Positions 47,087-55,604 of a stretch of DNA of 64,000 nucleotides are shown here, piece after piece. Source of the stretch: JACDAN01 sp963842235 (lineage in GTDB: Bacteria; Actinomycetota; Thermoleophilia; Gaiellales; Gaiellaceae); assembly GCA_963842235.1 (NCBI GenBank), contig CAWJFT010000001.1, positions 682,001 through 746,000 of the forward strand, in the 5' to 3' direction. Made by a program: the position numbers and the translations under genes. The stretch's first letter is position 1; each line of letters starts with the position of its first letter. Under the pieces are notes generated by a model, which was given only the letters and a program-made list of their open reading frames with translations, was not told the DNA's origin and ran no database searches.

Positions 47087-48198
47087 TGCACGACTACGTT
47101 CTGCGGCGCGACGGCTGCAGAATCGATCGCGGCGCCCGTCTCCGGATCCATCCAGCGGATGCGGCTCGGCTCCAGCCGCAGCCAGACAGAGCTCCCCGGC
47201 TCGGGAAAGAGGCGCGGCGAGGTAGAGACCTTGAGGGTGTCTTCGCCGCTCTGGACGGTCAGCAGGTTGTGGGAGCCGAGCGGCTCGACGACGATGACCT
47301 TGGCCTCGATGAGCCCGTTCCCGGGCGCCTGCTCGACGACGATCGATTCGGCTCTGATCCCCAGAACGAGCTTGCGGCCCGTGAGCGCAGCGGCCGCTGC
47401 TTCGGCGGGAAACGAACCGCCGCTCAGGTTGACGACCGGGCCGGCGCCGTCCGCTCCGACGATCTCGGCGGTGAGAAAGTTCATCGGAGGCGAGCCCACG
47501 AAACCCCCCACGAACGTGTCGGCAGGGTGGTCATAGACCGCGAGTGGGCCGTCCAGCTGCACGATGCGGCCGGCGTTCATGACGGCGATGCGGTCGCCCA
47601 TGCTGAGCGCCTCGACCTGGTCGTGCGTGACGTAGATCGTCGTGCTGCCGAGCTCGAGGAGGAGCGCCTTGAGCTCCGCGCGCATCTCCATCCTGAGCAG
47701 CGCGTCCAGATTCGAAAGTGGCTCGTCCATGAGCAGCACGTCCGCCTTCGTCGCGATCGCCCGGGCCACGGCGACACGCTGGCGCTGCCCGCCCGAGATC
47801 TGCGACGGGTAGCGGTCGAGCAGATCCTCGATGTGGAGGAGCTTCGCGGCCGACTCGACGCGTTCCCGGATCACGGCCTTGCGCTCCTTCTGCATTCGCA
47901 GGCCGAAGGCGATGTTCTTGAAGACGTTGAGGTGCGGGAAAACCGCGTAACTCTGAAACACCATCGCGATGCGCCTGCGGCGCGGCGGCAGATCCGTCGC
48001 GTCACGGCCGCCGATCAAGACGCGTCCGCTGTCGACCTTCTCGAGCCCGGCGAGGCAGCGCAGCAGCGTCGTCTTGCCGCACCCGGAGGGCCCGAGGAGG
48101 ACGACGAAATCCCCGTCGGCAACCTCGAGATCGACGTCGTCGACGGCGACCACCTTGCCGAACGTCTTGCGCACGCCCTCAAAGCGGACGTCGGCCAT
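47083..48198 (-). CDS. Sugar ABC transporter ATP-binding protein (MalK/UgpC type)
   Basis: 371 residues. It has Walker A LLGPSGCGKTTLLRCLAGL, Q-loop MVFQSYAVFPHLNVFKNI, signature QISGGQRQRVAVARAIA, Walker B LLMDEPLSNLDALLR and switch YVTHDQVEALSMGDRIAVM. A C-terminal OB/TOBE regulatory domain begins near 240 (MNFLTAEIV, KLVLGIRAESI, SVWLRLEPSRIRWMDPETG). The domain layout is that of carbohydrate importers of the CUT1 group. The ATG follows the permease stop immediately (TAGATG). Confidence 0.95.
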   Translation of the reverse strand: MADVRFEGVRKTFGKVVAVDDVDLEVADGDFVVLLGPSGCGKTTLLRCLAGLEKVDSGRVLIGGRDATDLPPRRRRIAMVFQSYAVFPHLNVFKNIAFGLRMQKERKAVIRERVESAAKLLHIEDLLDRYPSQISGGQRQRVAVARAIATKADVLLMDEPLSNLDALLRMEMRAELKALLLELGSTTIYVTHDQVEALSMGDRIAVMNAGRIVQLDGPLAVYDHPADTFVGGFVGSPPMNFLTAEIVGADGAGPVVNLSGGSFPAEAAAAALTGRKLVLGIRAESIVVEQAPGNGLIEAKVIVVEPLGSHNLLTVQSGEDTLKVSTSPRLFPEPGSSVWLRLEPSRIRWMDPETGAAIDSAAVAPQNVVVQ

Positions 48199-49020
48199 CT
48201 ATCTCACCACCCGTCCCCACATCGTGAAGAGATACCGGCGGATCAGGAGGATCACGATCACTGACGGGGCCAGGAGGAGGAAGCCCCCGGCGAAGCGGAA
48301 GTTGAGGGGCGCACCCTCGAGGAGCGAAAGTACCTCCGCCGGGAGCGTGCGGTTCTGAAGTGTGAGGAGCGAAGCGGCGAACACCTCATTCCACGAGATG
48401 ATGAAGACGAAGATCGCGCTCGCTGCGAGCCCGGGCAGGGCGAGGGGCAGCGCGACGCGGACGAACGCCGAGGCGCGACTGCATCCGAGCGTCTGTGCCG
48501 CCTCCTCGAGCTCGGCGGGCACGTTCGCGAACACACTCGACGTGGTGAGCACGACGAACGGCAGCGCAAGCGCCGTGTGGGCGATGGCGACCCCTTGGAT
48601 CGTGTCGTCGATCCCCCAACGGATGAAGATCACAGCCAGCGGAATCGAGAGGATCACGATCGGAAAGGCACGCGTTGCCACGACCGAGAGCCGCACCGTG
48701 TCCGAGCCGCGGAACGAGAAGCGGGCGATCGCGTAGCCGGCAGGGGTTCCGATCGCGAGCGAAAGAGCGAGGGTGATGGCAGCCACGAACACACTGCGCC
48801 ACAGGGCATCGGTCATCCCCGCGAAGTTGAGGAAGAAGCTCAGCGTCTCCGTGGACAGATCCCTAGGGAGCAGCTCCTTCGGATACTTGTAGACATCCTC
48901 CTCACTCGAGAAGGCGGCGAGCGTGGTGATGTAGAGCGGGGCCAGGATCCAGAGAGAGAGCACGATCCCGACGAGGTAGACGAGCAGCTTCACGAGCCAG
49001 GAGACGAGACGGCCGCTCAT
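48199..49020 (-). CDS. Sugar ABC transporter permease (MalG/UgpE type)
   Basis: 273 residues with six membrane segments, beginning LVKLLVYLVGIVLSLWILAPLYITTLAAF. It has the MalG-like extracytoplasmic stretch FSSEEDVYKYPKELLPRDLSTETLSFFLNF and the EAA loop EEAAQTLGCSRASAFVRVALPLALPGL that docks with the ATPase. It ends RRYLFTMWGRVVR. The ATG overlaps the stop of the partner permease (ATGA). Together they form the CUT1 translocation pore. Confidence 0.93.
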   Translation of the reverse strand: MSGRLVSWLVKLLVYLVGIVLSLWILAPLYITTLAAFSSEEDVYKYPKELLPRDLSTETLSFFLNFAGMTDALWRSVFVAAITLALSLAIGTPAGYAIARFSFRGSDTVRLSVVATRAFPIVILSIPLAVIFIRWGIDDTIQGVAIAHTALALPFVVLTTSSVFANVPAELEEAAQTLGCSRASAFVRVALPLALPGLAASAIFVFIISWNEVFAASLLTLQNRTLPAEVLSLLEGAPLNFRFAGGFLLLAPSVIVILLIRRYLFTMWGRVVR

Positions 49021-49907
49021 CGCATCATCTGCGCTCTCGGCGTGCGCAGCAGGAAGATGACGATGCCCGCCGAGACGAGCGACAGCACGAGAATCAGCGC
49101 CGAGTACGCCGCGGCAACATGGCTGTCGAAGTACTCGGCCTGCCAGCGCCAGGCCTCTGTCGCGAGCGTCGTTTTCGCCCGTCCGGTGATCGCGATTACG
49201 ACGGCGAAAGCCTCGAAGGCGAAGATGATGCGGAAGAGCAGGGCCACCTGGATCGCCGGCTTGAGCATGGGCAGGATCACTTGCCGAACCCGCTGGAAGA
49301 AGCCGGCTCCGAACACCTCGGCCGCCTCCGTGTACTCGTGCGGGATTCCTTGCAGGCCGGCGAGGAAGATGACCATCACGAATGCCGTGGACCGCCAGAG
49401 CTCAGCGATGACCACGGCGATCACCAGGTTCCTCGGCTTGGTGGGGTCGAGCCAGATGTACTCGTGATCGAGGATCCCGACCTTGGTCAGAATCGTGTTC
49501 AGGTAACCCCGCTCGGTCAGGATCGCCTGCCAGACGAGCCCGGCCGCGAGATCGGAAATCGCGAGCGGCAGGATGAAGATCGCGAGGAAGAGGCCGCGGC
49601 CGTGCAACTTGGAATTCGCGATCAGCGCCATCACGAGCGCAAGCACGAACTGGATCGGGACGATGACCCCGACGAGGAGCAGCGTGAATGTCAGGGCCGG
49701 CCTGAAGTTCGTGTCGTCGACCATCGTCCGGAACGGCGCGAGGGTCCAGACGTCGCCGACCCGGAACGCGAGCTCGAACGCCTGCACCATCGGCCACGCG
49801 AAGAAGAGGCCGAGGTAGGCAACGGTGGGGAGGATCAACGCATACGGAAGACCCTCCCACCGTCTCAGCCGGCGACCGAGCGTCACCGGCTGTGCGACTG
49901 TCGCCAT
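49017..49907 (-). CDS. Sugar ABC transporter permease (MalF/UgpA type)
   Basis: 296 residues with six membrane helices. The N-terminal EGLPYALILPTVAYLGLFFAWPMVQAFELAF matches the UgpA/ThuF type, with FTLLLVGVIVPIQFVLALVMALIAN and the EAA loop TEAAEVFGAGFFQRVRQVILPMLKPAI. It lies 26 bases downstream of the binding-protein stop and overlaps the next permease. Part of the CUT1 importer. Confidence 0.93.
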   Translation of the reverse strand: MATVAQPVTLGRRLRRWEGLPYALILPTVAYLGLFFAWPMVQAFELAFRVGDVWTLAPFRTMVDDTNFRPALTFTLLLVGVIVPIQFVLALVMALIANSKLHGRGLFLAIFILPLAISDLAAGLVWQAILTERGYLNTILTKVGILDHEYIWLDPTKPRNLVIAVVIAELWRSTAFVMVIFLAGLQGIPHEYTEAAEVFGAGFFQRVRQVILPMLKPAIQVALLFRIIFAFEAFAVVIAITGRAKTTLATEAWRWQAEYFDSHVAAAYSALILVLSLVSAGIVIFLLRTPRAQMMR

Positions 49908-49933
49908 CGGACCTGGTTCGCCTCGCTAGTCGG

Positions 49934-51256
49934 TCACCGGACCTTGCACGGTTTCCCGTGGCTCGACGGGTCTGGTGCCCAACAGGGAGCGCCTGTCTTG
50001 TCGATGAGCGCCTGCAGCTGGGTTGCCTCGTCGTTCAGGACCTTCTGGATGTTCTCGCCCCTGACGACGATTCGCACGAACGTGTCGGTGTAGACGCGGT
50101 TGAAGTTGCCGCCTTCGGCGCCCAGCCCGATCGGAAGCAACGACTTGAGCGCGTCCTTCGAGCGCTGTGCTTTGCTCACGGCGGCATTCATCTTCAGCAG
50201 GCCCGGTCCGAGCTGCTTGGAGTACCGAGCACCGACGACGGGGAAGAACCCGACCGAGCCGAGCGTCCTCGCCTGCGTGGCCTTACCGGTCATCCAGCGG
50301 ATCAGCGCTTGCCCGCCCGAGGCGTTCGGGGCCGTCTTCGGAACTGCCAGGCCGGCCAACACCGGCATGTAGCCACGACCCTTCGGTCCCTTGGGAGCCG
50401 GGAACGCCACGAAGTCGCCGGGCTTCGACTTGAGCGCGTTGACCAAGCGTGCGACGTGGTCCCATGCCACCCATACCTCGCCGTTCTGCAGCGGGTCCTG
50501 CATGAAGTTGTACGTGAGCGACTGCGGGTGAACGTAGCGCCAGATCGAGCGCATGTACGTCCAGCCCGACACCGCACCCTTGCTCTTGAACGTCGTCACG
50601 ACGCCGCCGCTGAACGACGGCAGCAGGTAGCCCTGGAAGAAGCGCGGTATCAGCCCGTTGGTGCCGGCTGGGAAGGCAACCCGCTTCTGCCCTGTCTTCT
50701 GGGCGATGTTCTTCGCCCATTGATGGAACTGGCCGTACGTGAGGGTGTTGACGTTCGCGCCCTTCGGCAGGTACGGCAACGCCTTGCGGTTCGCGACCAT
50801 GATGTACGTCGCCTGCATCCAGGGGATGTACAGCTGCCGGCGCGTCCCCAGCTTGCCGAGCGTCATCAGGTCCTTCGCGATGCCGGCTTTCTTCAGCTGA
50901 TTGGCGACCGGGGTCAGGTCCCTGAGGTACTTCTGGATCACGAGATAGTCGCCGTGAAGCGCGCCGAGAAGACTGATCGTCCCCTTTCCGGCCTTGGCCT
51001 CGGCCTCCACGCGGTTGAAGAAGATCTGCGGTTGGCCCACCGGCGGCGTGATGAAGTCCACGTCGCCGTCGAACCCCTTGAGCAGCGTATTGCGGACCTG
51101 GCTGGTCTCGTTCACCGTAGCGAGCTGGTTGGAGAAGAAGATGACCTTCCCGGCGTCCTGCGGGCTGGCCGCCGCCGTTTCTCCGACGGTGCTTGCGACA
51201 GCGAACGCCGCGGCGAGGCAGACTATTGCCCCGCCTAATGCCGCGAATCTGCGCAT
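49934..51256 (-). CDS. Sugar ABC transporter substrate-binding protein
   Basis: 440 residues from the ATG at 51256, chosen because the ribosome site GGGAGG lies 5 bases upstream and the product then begins with a signal peptide MRRFAALGGAIVCLAAAFAVASTVG. The mature part is a type-2 binding-protein fold: GKVIFFSNQLATVNETSQVRNTLL, LRDLTPVANQLKKAG, LYIPWMQATYIMVANRKALPYLP (the MalE-like hinge segment) and VAWDHVARLVNALKSKPGDFVAFPAPKGP. The only early cysteine lies inside the signal helix (GAIVCLAAA), so it is probably not lipid-anchored. It is the high-affinity receptor of the CUT1 importer; the ligand is not identifiable from sequence. Confidence 0.9.
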   Translation of the reverse strand: MRRFAALGGAIVCLAAAFAVASTVGETAAASPQDAGKVIFFSNQLATVNETSQVRNTLLKGFDGDVDFITPPVGQPQIFFNRVEAEAKAGKGTISLLGALHGDYLVIQKYLRDLTPVANQLKKAGIAKDLMTLGKLGTRRQLYIPWMQATYIMVANRKALPYLPKGANVNTLTYGQFHQWAKNIAQKTGQKRVAFPAGTNGLIPRFFQGYLLPSFSGGVVTTFKSKGAVSGWTYMRSIWRYVHPQSLTYNFMQDPLQNGEVWVAWDHVARLVNALKSKPGDFVAFPAPKGPKGRGYMPVLAGLAVPKTAPNASGGQALIRWMTGKATQARTLGSVGFFPVVGARYSKQLGPGLLKMNAAVSKAQRSKDALKSLLPIGLGAEGGNFNRVYTDTFVRIVVRGENIQKVLNDEATQLQALIDKTGAPCWAPDPSSHGKPCKVR

Positions 51257-51345
51257 GGTTCCTCCCTTTCGTTTATCGCGCCGAGCGGTGGTCGGCGCCC
51301 CACGCCGGGTCGGACCGTGCACACCGCCTGGCCCTTTCCGCTTCC

Positions 51346-52716
51346 TCATGACCCTCCTTCCTCGCCGGGCTCGCCTTCTAGGAGGTCGAGCACGAGCGCG
51401 GCAGTCCAGGACACCTGCTCGGTGCCCTGTCCGCGGCCGGTCGCCGCGTTGTAGTGCTCCCAGAAGCCTTCGCGCCGCACGAGCTCGAGGAGCGCGTTTC
51501 GGATCTCGGCGGCTTCGTTATCGAAGCCATAACGCCGCAATCCCGCGTGGACGACCCAGTTGCTCATCGGCCACGCCGGCCCGCGCCAGTACAGCGCGGG
51601 ATCGAAATTGGGATCACCCGGAGCGACGCTCGTCACGACTCTCCCAACTCCGTCGATCGCAACGGTGGACGCCATCAGACGCTCCAGCATGTGCCCGGCC
51701 CGCTGCGGCGTCGGGATCCCCGCGAAGAGCGGAGCGTATGCGGCCCAGGTCTGGGCGCGTATCCGCTCCCCTCCGCGCACGTCGTAGTCGATATAGCGAC
51801 CTTCCGCGTCGTCCCACAGCCTGGCTTCGAGGCCCGCCGCGGTTTCCTCGGCCCAGGCGTCGAACGGCTCCGGATCGAGCTCGAGGACACGAGCGATCTC
51901 GGCCAGATCCCGATTCGCCTGCACGAGCAACGAGTTGAAGAGCACGTCGTAAACGACGAATGGGCTCTCCTCGCGAATGCGCGTCGAGTCGTACCGCCAG
52001 TCGCGATAGAGCTTGACGAGGTATGCGTAGCGGTCGTACTCCGCGTTGGTCGGCCGCTGCGCGGCGTCGACGAAGTCCAGATCGACCCGCTCATAGTCCG
52101 GCATCGCTTCGCGCGCCGGGGAAATCCGCGCGAGGGCAACGTCCCAAAGGGGTGAGTTGTCCATGCCGGACTCCCACGGGTGCCAGATCTCGACGAGACC
52201 ATCACCGCGCGTTCGCTCCCGATAGAGGTACTCGTGCCAGAGCACGAGGCCGGGCATGAGCTCCCGCAAGAACGCCTTGGCCTGTTCACCGTCCCTGGCT
52301 CGGTGGAATACGTGCCGAACGGCCGTGGCATGGATCGGCGGCTGGACGATGCCGGAGGTCCGTGGGTGCCGCGGTGCGTTCGGTGAGCGGTCCGTTTGCC
52401 AGAACTCCGGGCCCGGAAAGTACCGAGCGTCGTCCGCAAAGCGAATGTGGGGCAGGAGCCCATTCGTCCACTGGCCCGCGAACAGCCAGCGAAGCTCTGT
52501 CTGCGCCCGTTCCTGGTTGGAACCGGCGTAGCCGATCGCGATGCACGCCGAATCCCAGCTCCATTGATGCGGGTAGAGGCGGGCGGAGGCGCGTGTGGCG
52601 TGACCCATCCAGTTGGCCTCGAGCACTGCCTTGGCCTGACGGGCAAGGTCGTCGTCCGATGTCGTGACGCGCTGCTCAGCCTGCGTTTGCTGCGAAGCGT
52701 TCGCCCCTCGGACCAT
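51346..52716 (-). CDS. GH63/MGH-type glycoside hydrolase (mannosyl-/glucosylglycerate hydrolase-like)
   Basis: About 456 residues from the ATG at 52716 (52755 and a GTG near 52668 are alternatives). An (alpha/alpha)6-barrel glycosidase with the family's motifs LYPHQWSWDSACIAIGYAG, FAGQWTNGLLPHIRF, YFPGPEFWQT, GIVQPPIHATAVRH, IWHPWESGMDNSPLWD (near 175-190, with the expected general-acid Asp) and ALYWRGPAWPMSNWVVHAGL. The C-terminal EGFWEHYNAATGRGQGTEQVSWTAALVLDLL carries the expected base. The nearest characterised relatives I recall are mannosylglycerate and glucosylglycerate hydrolases, which release hexose and glycerate. It has no signal peptide, so it works on imported substrate. It lies between the regulator and the binding protein. 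Confidence 0.87.
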   Translation of the reverse strand: MVRGANASQQTQAEQRVTTSDDDLARQAKAVLEANWMGHATRASARLYPHQWSWDSACIAIGYAGSNQERAQTELRWLFAGQWTNGLLPHIRFADDARYFPGPEFWQTDRSPNAPRHPRTSGIVQPPIHATAVRHVFHRARDGEQAKAFLRELMPGLVLWHEYLYRERTRGDGLVEIWHPWESGMDNSPLWDVALARISPAREAMPDYERVDLDFVDAAQRPTNAEYDRYAYLVKLYRDWRYDSTRIREESPFVVYDVLFNSLLVQANRDLAEIARVLELDPEPFDAWAEETAAGLEARLWDDAEGRYIDYDVRGGERIRAQTWAAYAPLFAGIPTPQRAGHMLERLMASTVAIDGVGRVVTSVAPGDPNFDPALYWRGPAWPMSNWVVHAGLRRYGFDNEAAEIRNALLELVRREGFWEHYNAATGRGQGTEQVSWTAALVLDLLEGEPGEEGGS

Positions 52717-52764
52717 TTGCCATGCCCGAATATCAAATCCCCGGAGGGGAGTCAACAGGGGTGC

Positions 52765-54216
52765 TTAGGTCTGCATGGAGCGAGCGCCGTCCACGACGGG
52801 GAGGCCCGTAATCGCACCGATCAGCTCGGCGGTGCGCCGCGCCGCCGCGGCGGGGCCTAGGCGGCCGGTCAGCACCGCCTCGAGCATTGCCTGTAGCTGG
52901 GCGGAGACCCGCGGGTAGAGCGGCGTTGCGGGCCGGATCACCGCCCGCTCGAGCAGGTCGGCCGTCTGCTCGAGGAAGCCAAGGTCTGGCGCGGCGAGGG
53001 CGATCGCCGAGCGGCGAGCAGGAATCCGGCCGGTCGTCCGCGCAATAGCTGCCAGTGATTCGGGCGCAAGCGCGTGCTCGAGGAGCCGCATCGCGAGCGC
53101 GGGCTGGGCGGCCTGACGGAAGATCCCGTAGCTCATCGTGCCGGCCACGCTTGCAGGAGCGCCCCCGGGACCGGCCGGCACCGGCATGAAGCCGACGTGA
53201 TCCCACAGCTCATCGAGCGGCACGCCGAGCGCCTCGGAGACCGTGCGAGCCTCGTAGCTGCCGCCGAAGCTGATCGCGGCCTTCCCCTCCGCGAGGAGAC
53301 GGATCGGCCGCGTCCATTCGTAGCCCAGCACCTCGGGTGACATCAGCCCGTCGTCGACCAGGCTGCGCAGGAAACGCAGTGCTCCGGCCGTTGCGCGGGA
53401 GTCGAGTGTGACGCTGCCGTTCGCGAGCACCTGTGCCCCATTGGACGCGAGGAACGCAATCAGGCAGTAGGCGGTCGTCTCGCCTCCTTTCGAGCCACCC
53501 GTCATCACGATGGGATGCGCGATGCCGTTTCGGGCTGCCGCCTTCGCCACGGACCGCAGCTCTCGCCAGGTCGTCGGCGGTTCGACACCGAGTGTCTCGA
53601 GCTCGCGGCGGCGGTACCAAAGGCCGGCGACGTTGGCGAGCGGCGAGACGCCGTACGTACGTCCCTCGTAGTGGTTCGTTGCCACGAGCGGCTCCAGGAA
53701 GTCCCGCATCCACTCGCCGCGCACCCACTCTTCGTCGAGGTCCTCGAGGCTGTGAAGGAAGCCGTCCATCGCGAACTCGGGGATCCAAACGGAGTCGAGG
53801 ATCGCTAGATCGGGTGCCTGCCCGTCCGCTACCGCATGTGTCAGCGCCTGATGCAGCGAGGGCAGCGGCACTGTGACCAGGTTGACCTGGATGTCGTCCG
53901 GGGCGGCGTCACTGATCAGCTGTCCCCACGGCCCCTCGGAGACGATGACCCGCACCTCGGGTTGATCTGGGCGGCGCCGCAGCCAGTGCGGGTTGACGAA
54001 CGTGCCCCGGCGCCTGTGCCGGAGGATCACGCCCTCATCGGCGAGCTCCGTCAGCGCGCGGCTCACCGGCGTTCTGCTGATCCGGTACTGCTCACAAAGC
54101 TCGTGTTCCGTGGGCAGACGGTCGTCCGATCCGTAGCGGCCGCCGAGGATCTCCTCCAGGAGGAGCGTCTTCAGTTGGTAGTAGAGAGGGATCGGTTGCT
54201 TGGGATCGATCGACAT
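52765..54216 (-). CDS. GntR-family regulator fused to an ABC-type solute-binding domain
   Basis: 483 residues from the ATG at 54216. Residues 1-80 are a GntR winged helix: PIPLYYQLKTLLLEEILGGRYGSDDRLPTEHELCEQYRISRTPVSRALTELADEGVILRHRRRGTFVNP. Residues about 90-483 are a type-2 solute-binding protein fold as in MalE/UgpB: APDLAILDSVWIPEFAMDGFLHSLEDL, YEGRTYGVSPLANVAGLWYRRRELETLGVEPPTTWREL, AISFGGSYEA and VSAQLQAMLEAVLTGRLGP. There is no signal peptide, so the binding domain must be cytoplasmic and act as ligand sensor. GntR proteins normally carry FadR, HutC or MocR-type effector domains. It heads the transporter operon and faces a second divergent operon with 74 bases between. Confidence 0.9.
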   Translation of the reverse strand: MSIDPKQPIPLYYQLKTLLLEEILGGRYGSDDRLPTEHELCEQYRISRTPVSRALTELADEGVILRHRRRGTFVNPHWLRRRPDQPEVRVIVSEGPWGQLISDAAPDDIQVNLVTVPLPSLHQALTHAVADGQAPDLAILDSVWIPEFAMDGFLHSLEDLDEEWVRGEWMRDFLEPLVATNHYEGRTYGVSPLANVAGLWYRRRELETLGVEPPTTWRELRSVAKAAARNGIAHPIVMTGGSKGGETTAYCLIAFLASNGAQVLANGSVTLDSRATAGALRFLRSLVDDGLMSPEVLGYEWTRPIRLLAEGKAAISFGGSYEARTVSEALGVPLDELWDHVGFMPVPAGPGGAPASVAGTMSYGIFRQAAQPALAMRLLEHALAPESLAAIARTTGRIPARRSAIALAAPDLGFLEQTADLLERAVIRPATPLYPRVSAQLQAMLEAVLTGRLGPAAAARRTAELIGAITGLPVVDGARSMQT

Positions 54217-54290
54217 CTCGGCGCCGAGCCCGGCAACAGGCCACTCTACTCCCGTTGCGCGCCGCCCACGAGGTGGTTTGCTATTGAAGC
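54217..54290. promoter_or_regulatory. Divergent promoter region of the two sugar operons
   Basis: 74 bases separate the regulator ATG (minus) from the GH63-type GTG (plus). A short palindrome CCAC-GAG-GTGG lies at 54266-54276 and is a possible operator half-site arrangement. No convincing -35/-10 pair is visible. A single GntR-type regulator could control both directions from here. Confidence 0.4.
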
Positions 54291-55604
54291 GTGACAATTC
54301 TGAGCCACGTGGAACGGGCTGAGCTCGCCGCGCTCGCCGACAGCGCCGTCTCCGTGCTGCGCCGAAACGACACGGGCCACTTCGTCAAGCCTGCGCCGGC
54401 CGTCTATCCGTTCCAGTGGAACTGGGACTCGGCGCTCGTTGCGATCGGCCTCGCCCGGGTCGACGCGGCTCGAGGACGCCAGGAGGTTCGCGCCCTTCTC
54501 CGGGGGCAATGGGCAGACGGAATGGTGCCGCACATCGTGTTCCATCCCACCAGCGTCGAGTACTCGCCGGGGCCGGAGCTCTGGGACTCGGCCGCCTGCC
54601 CCGGCGCTCCCCGGATCGCGACGAGCGGTCTGACCCAGCCACCGGTGCTGGCGACGGCTGTGCGTGCGTTGCACGAGGCCGCGCCCGACCCGGCTTTCCT
54701 CGAAGAAGTCGTGCCGGCCGTCGAAGCCTGGCACTCCTGGCTCCAGCGGGAGCGTTCGTTCGACGGGTCCGGCTTGGTCGCCATCCTGCATCCCTGGGAA
54801 TCGGCGGACAACGCGCCGCGCTTCGACCGCGCGCTCGCCCGCGTCGAGCCGGATCACACGCCGGCGCCGGCCCGCAGCGATCGCCGCCATCTGGCAGCCG
54901 CCGAGCGGCCGACGGATCGCGACTATGCGCGCTACCTGGCCATTGTCGAATCGCTGCGGCGCAGCGACTACCGGCCGCGGTCGCTCGCTGAAGCGCCCTT
55001 CGCGTACGTCGATCTGACCTTCAATGCGGTACTGGCTGCCGCCGAGACGGATCTGGCGTGGCTCTGGAACGAGCTTGGTGACCGCGGCGCACGCGCGACG
55101 GCTGCTGCACACCGGATACGACGGGCGCTAGCCGCGCGCTGGGACGAGGATGCCGTCGCCTACCGGGAGCTCGATCTGCACAGTGGGGAGCAGGAGGTTG
55201 CCGGGACCGTCGGCGAGCTCTTGCCCGTGTACGCAGGCGTCCCTGACGAGCGGCAGGCGCGACGATTGTTCTACGAGGCGCTCTGGATGCCCACACGCTA
55301 TGGGCCCTCGCGCAAGGCGCCCTGGGCGGTCACGACGGTCTCCAAATCGAGCCCGGACTTCGACGCGCACCGCTACTGGCGCGGGCCCGTCTGGATCAAC
55401 ATCAACTGGTTCCTCGTCCGTGGCCTGGAACGGCTTGGGCTCGCGGCCGAGGCGGAGTTGCTGCGGGCCATGACGCTCCAGCTCGTCACGGCCTCGGGGT
55501 TCAGCGAGTACTACCACCCCTCGACCGGCGCGCCGCTGGGCAGTCGGGAGTTCTCATGGAGTGCAGCTCTCACGCTGGACCTGATCGATGACCTACAACT
55601 CTGA
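54291..55604 (+). CDS. Second GH63/MGH-type glycoside hydrolase
   Basis: 437 residues from a GTG at 54291, a paralogue of the 51346 gene. Shared motifs are VYPFQWNWDSALVAIGLARVD, LRGQWADGMVPHIVF, YSPGPELWDS, GLTQPPVLATAVRAL, ILHPWESADNAPRFDRALARV and HRYWRGPVWININWFLVRGL, with C-terminal GFSEYYHPSTGAPLGSREFSWSAALTLDLI. Compared with its paralogue the catalytic loop is one residue shorter (WES-ADN against WES-GMDN) and the sequence is well diverged, suggesting a different glycoside or linkage. It has no signal peptide. It is followed, with a 17-base overlap, by the mannose-6-phosphate isomerase gene. Confidence 0.85.
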   Translation: MTILSHVERAELAALADSAVSVLRRNDTGHFVKPAPAVYPFQWNWDSALVAIGLARVDAARGRQEVRALLRGQWADGMVPHIVFHPTSVEYSPGPELWDSAACPGAPRIATSGLTQPPVLATAVRALHEAAPDPAFLEEVVPAVEAWHSWLQRERSFDGSGLVAILHPWESADNAPRFDRALARVEPDHTPAPARSDRRHLAAAERPTDRDYARYLAIVESLRRSDYRPRSLAEAPFAYVDLTFNAVLAAAETDLAWLWNELGDRGARATAAAHRIRRALAARWDEDAVAYRELDLHSGEQEVAGTVGELLPVYAGVPDERQARRLFYEALWMPTRYGPSRKAPWAVTTVSKSSPDFDAHRYWRGPVWININWFLVRGLERLGLAAEAELLRAMTLQLVTASGFSEYYHPSTGAPLGSREFSWSAALTLDLIDDLQL

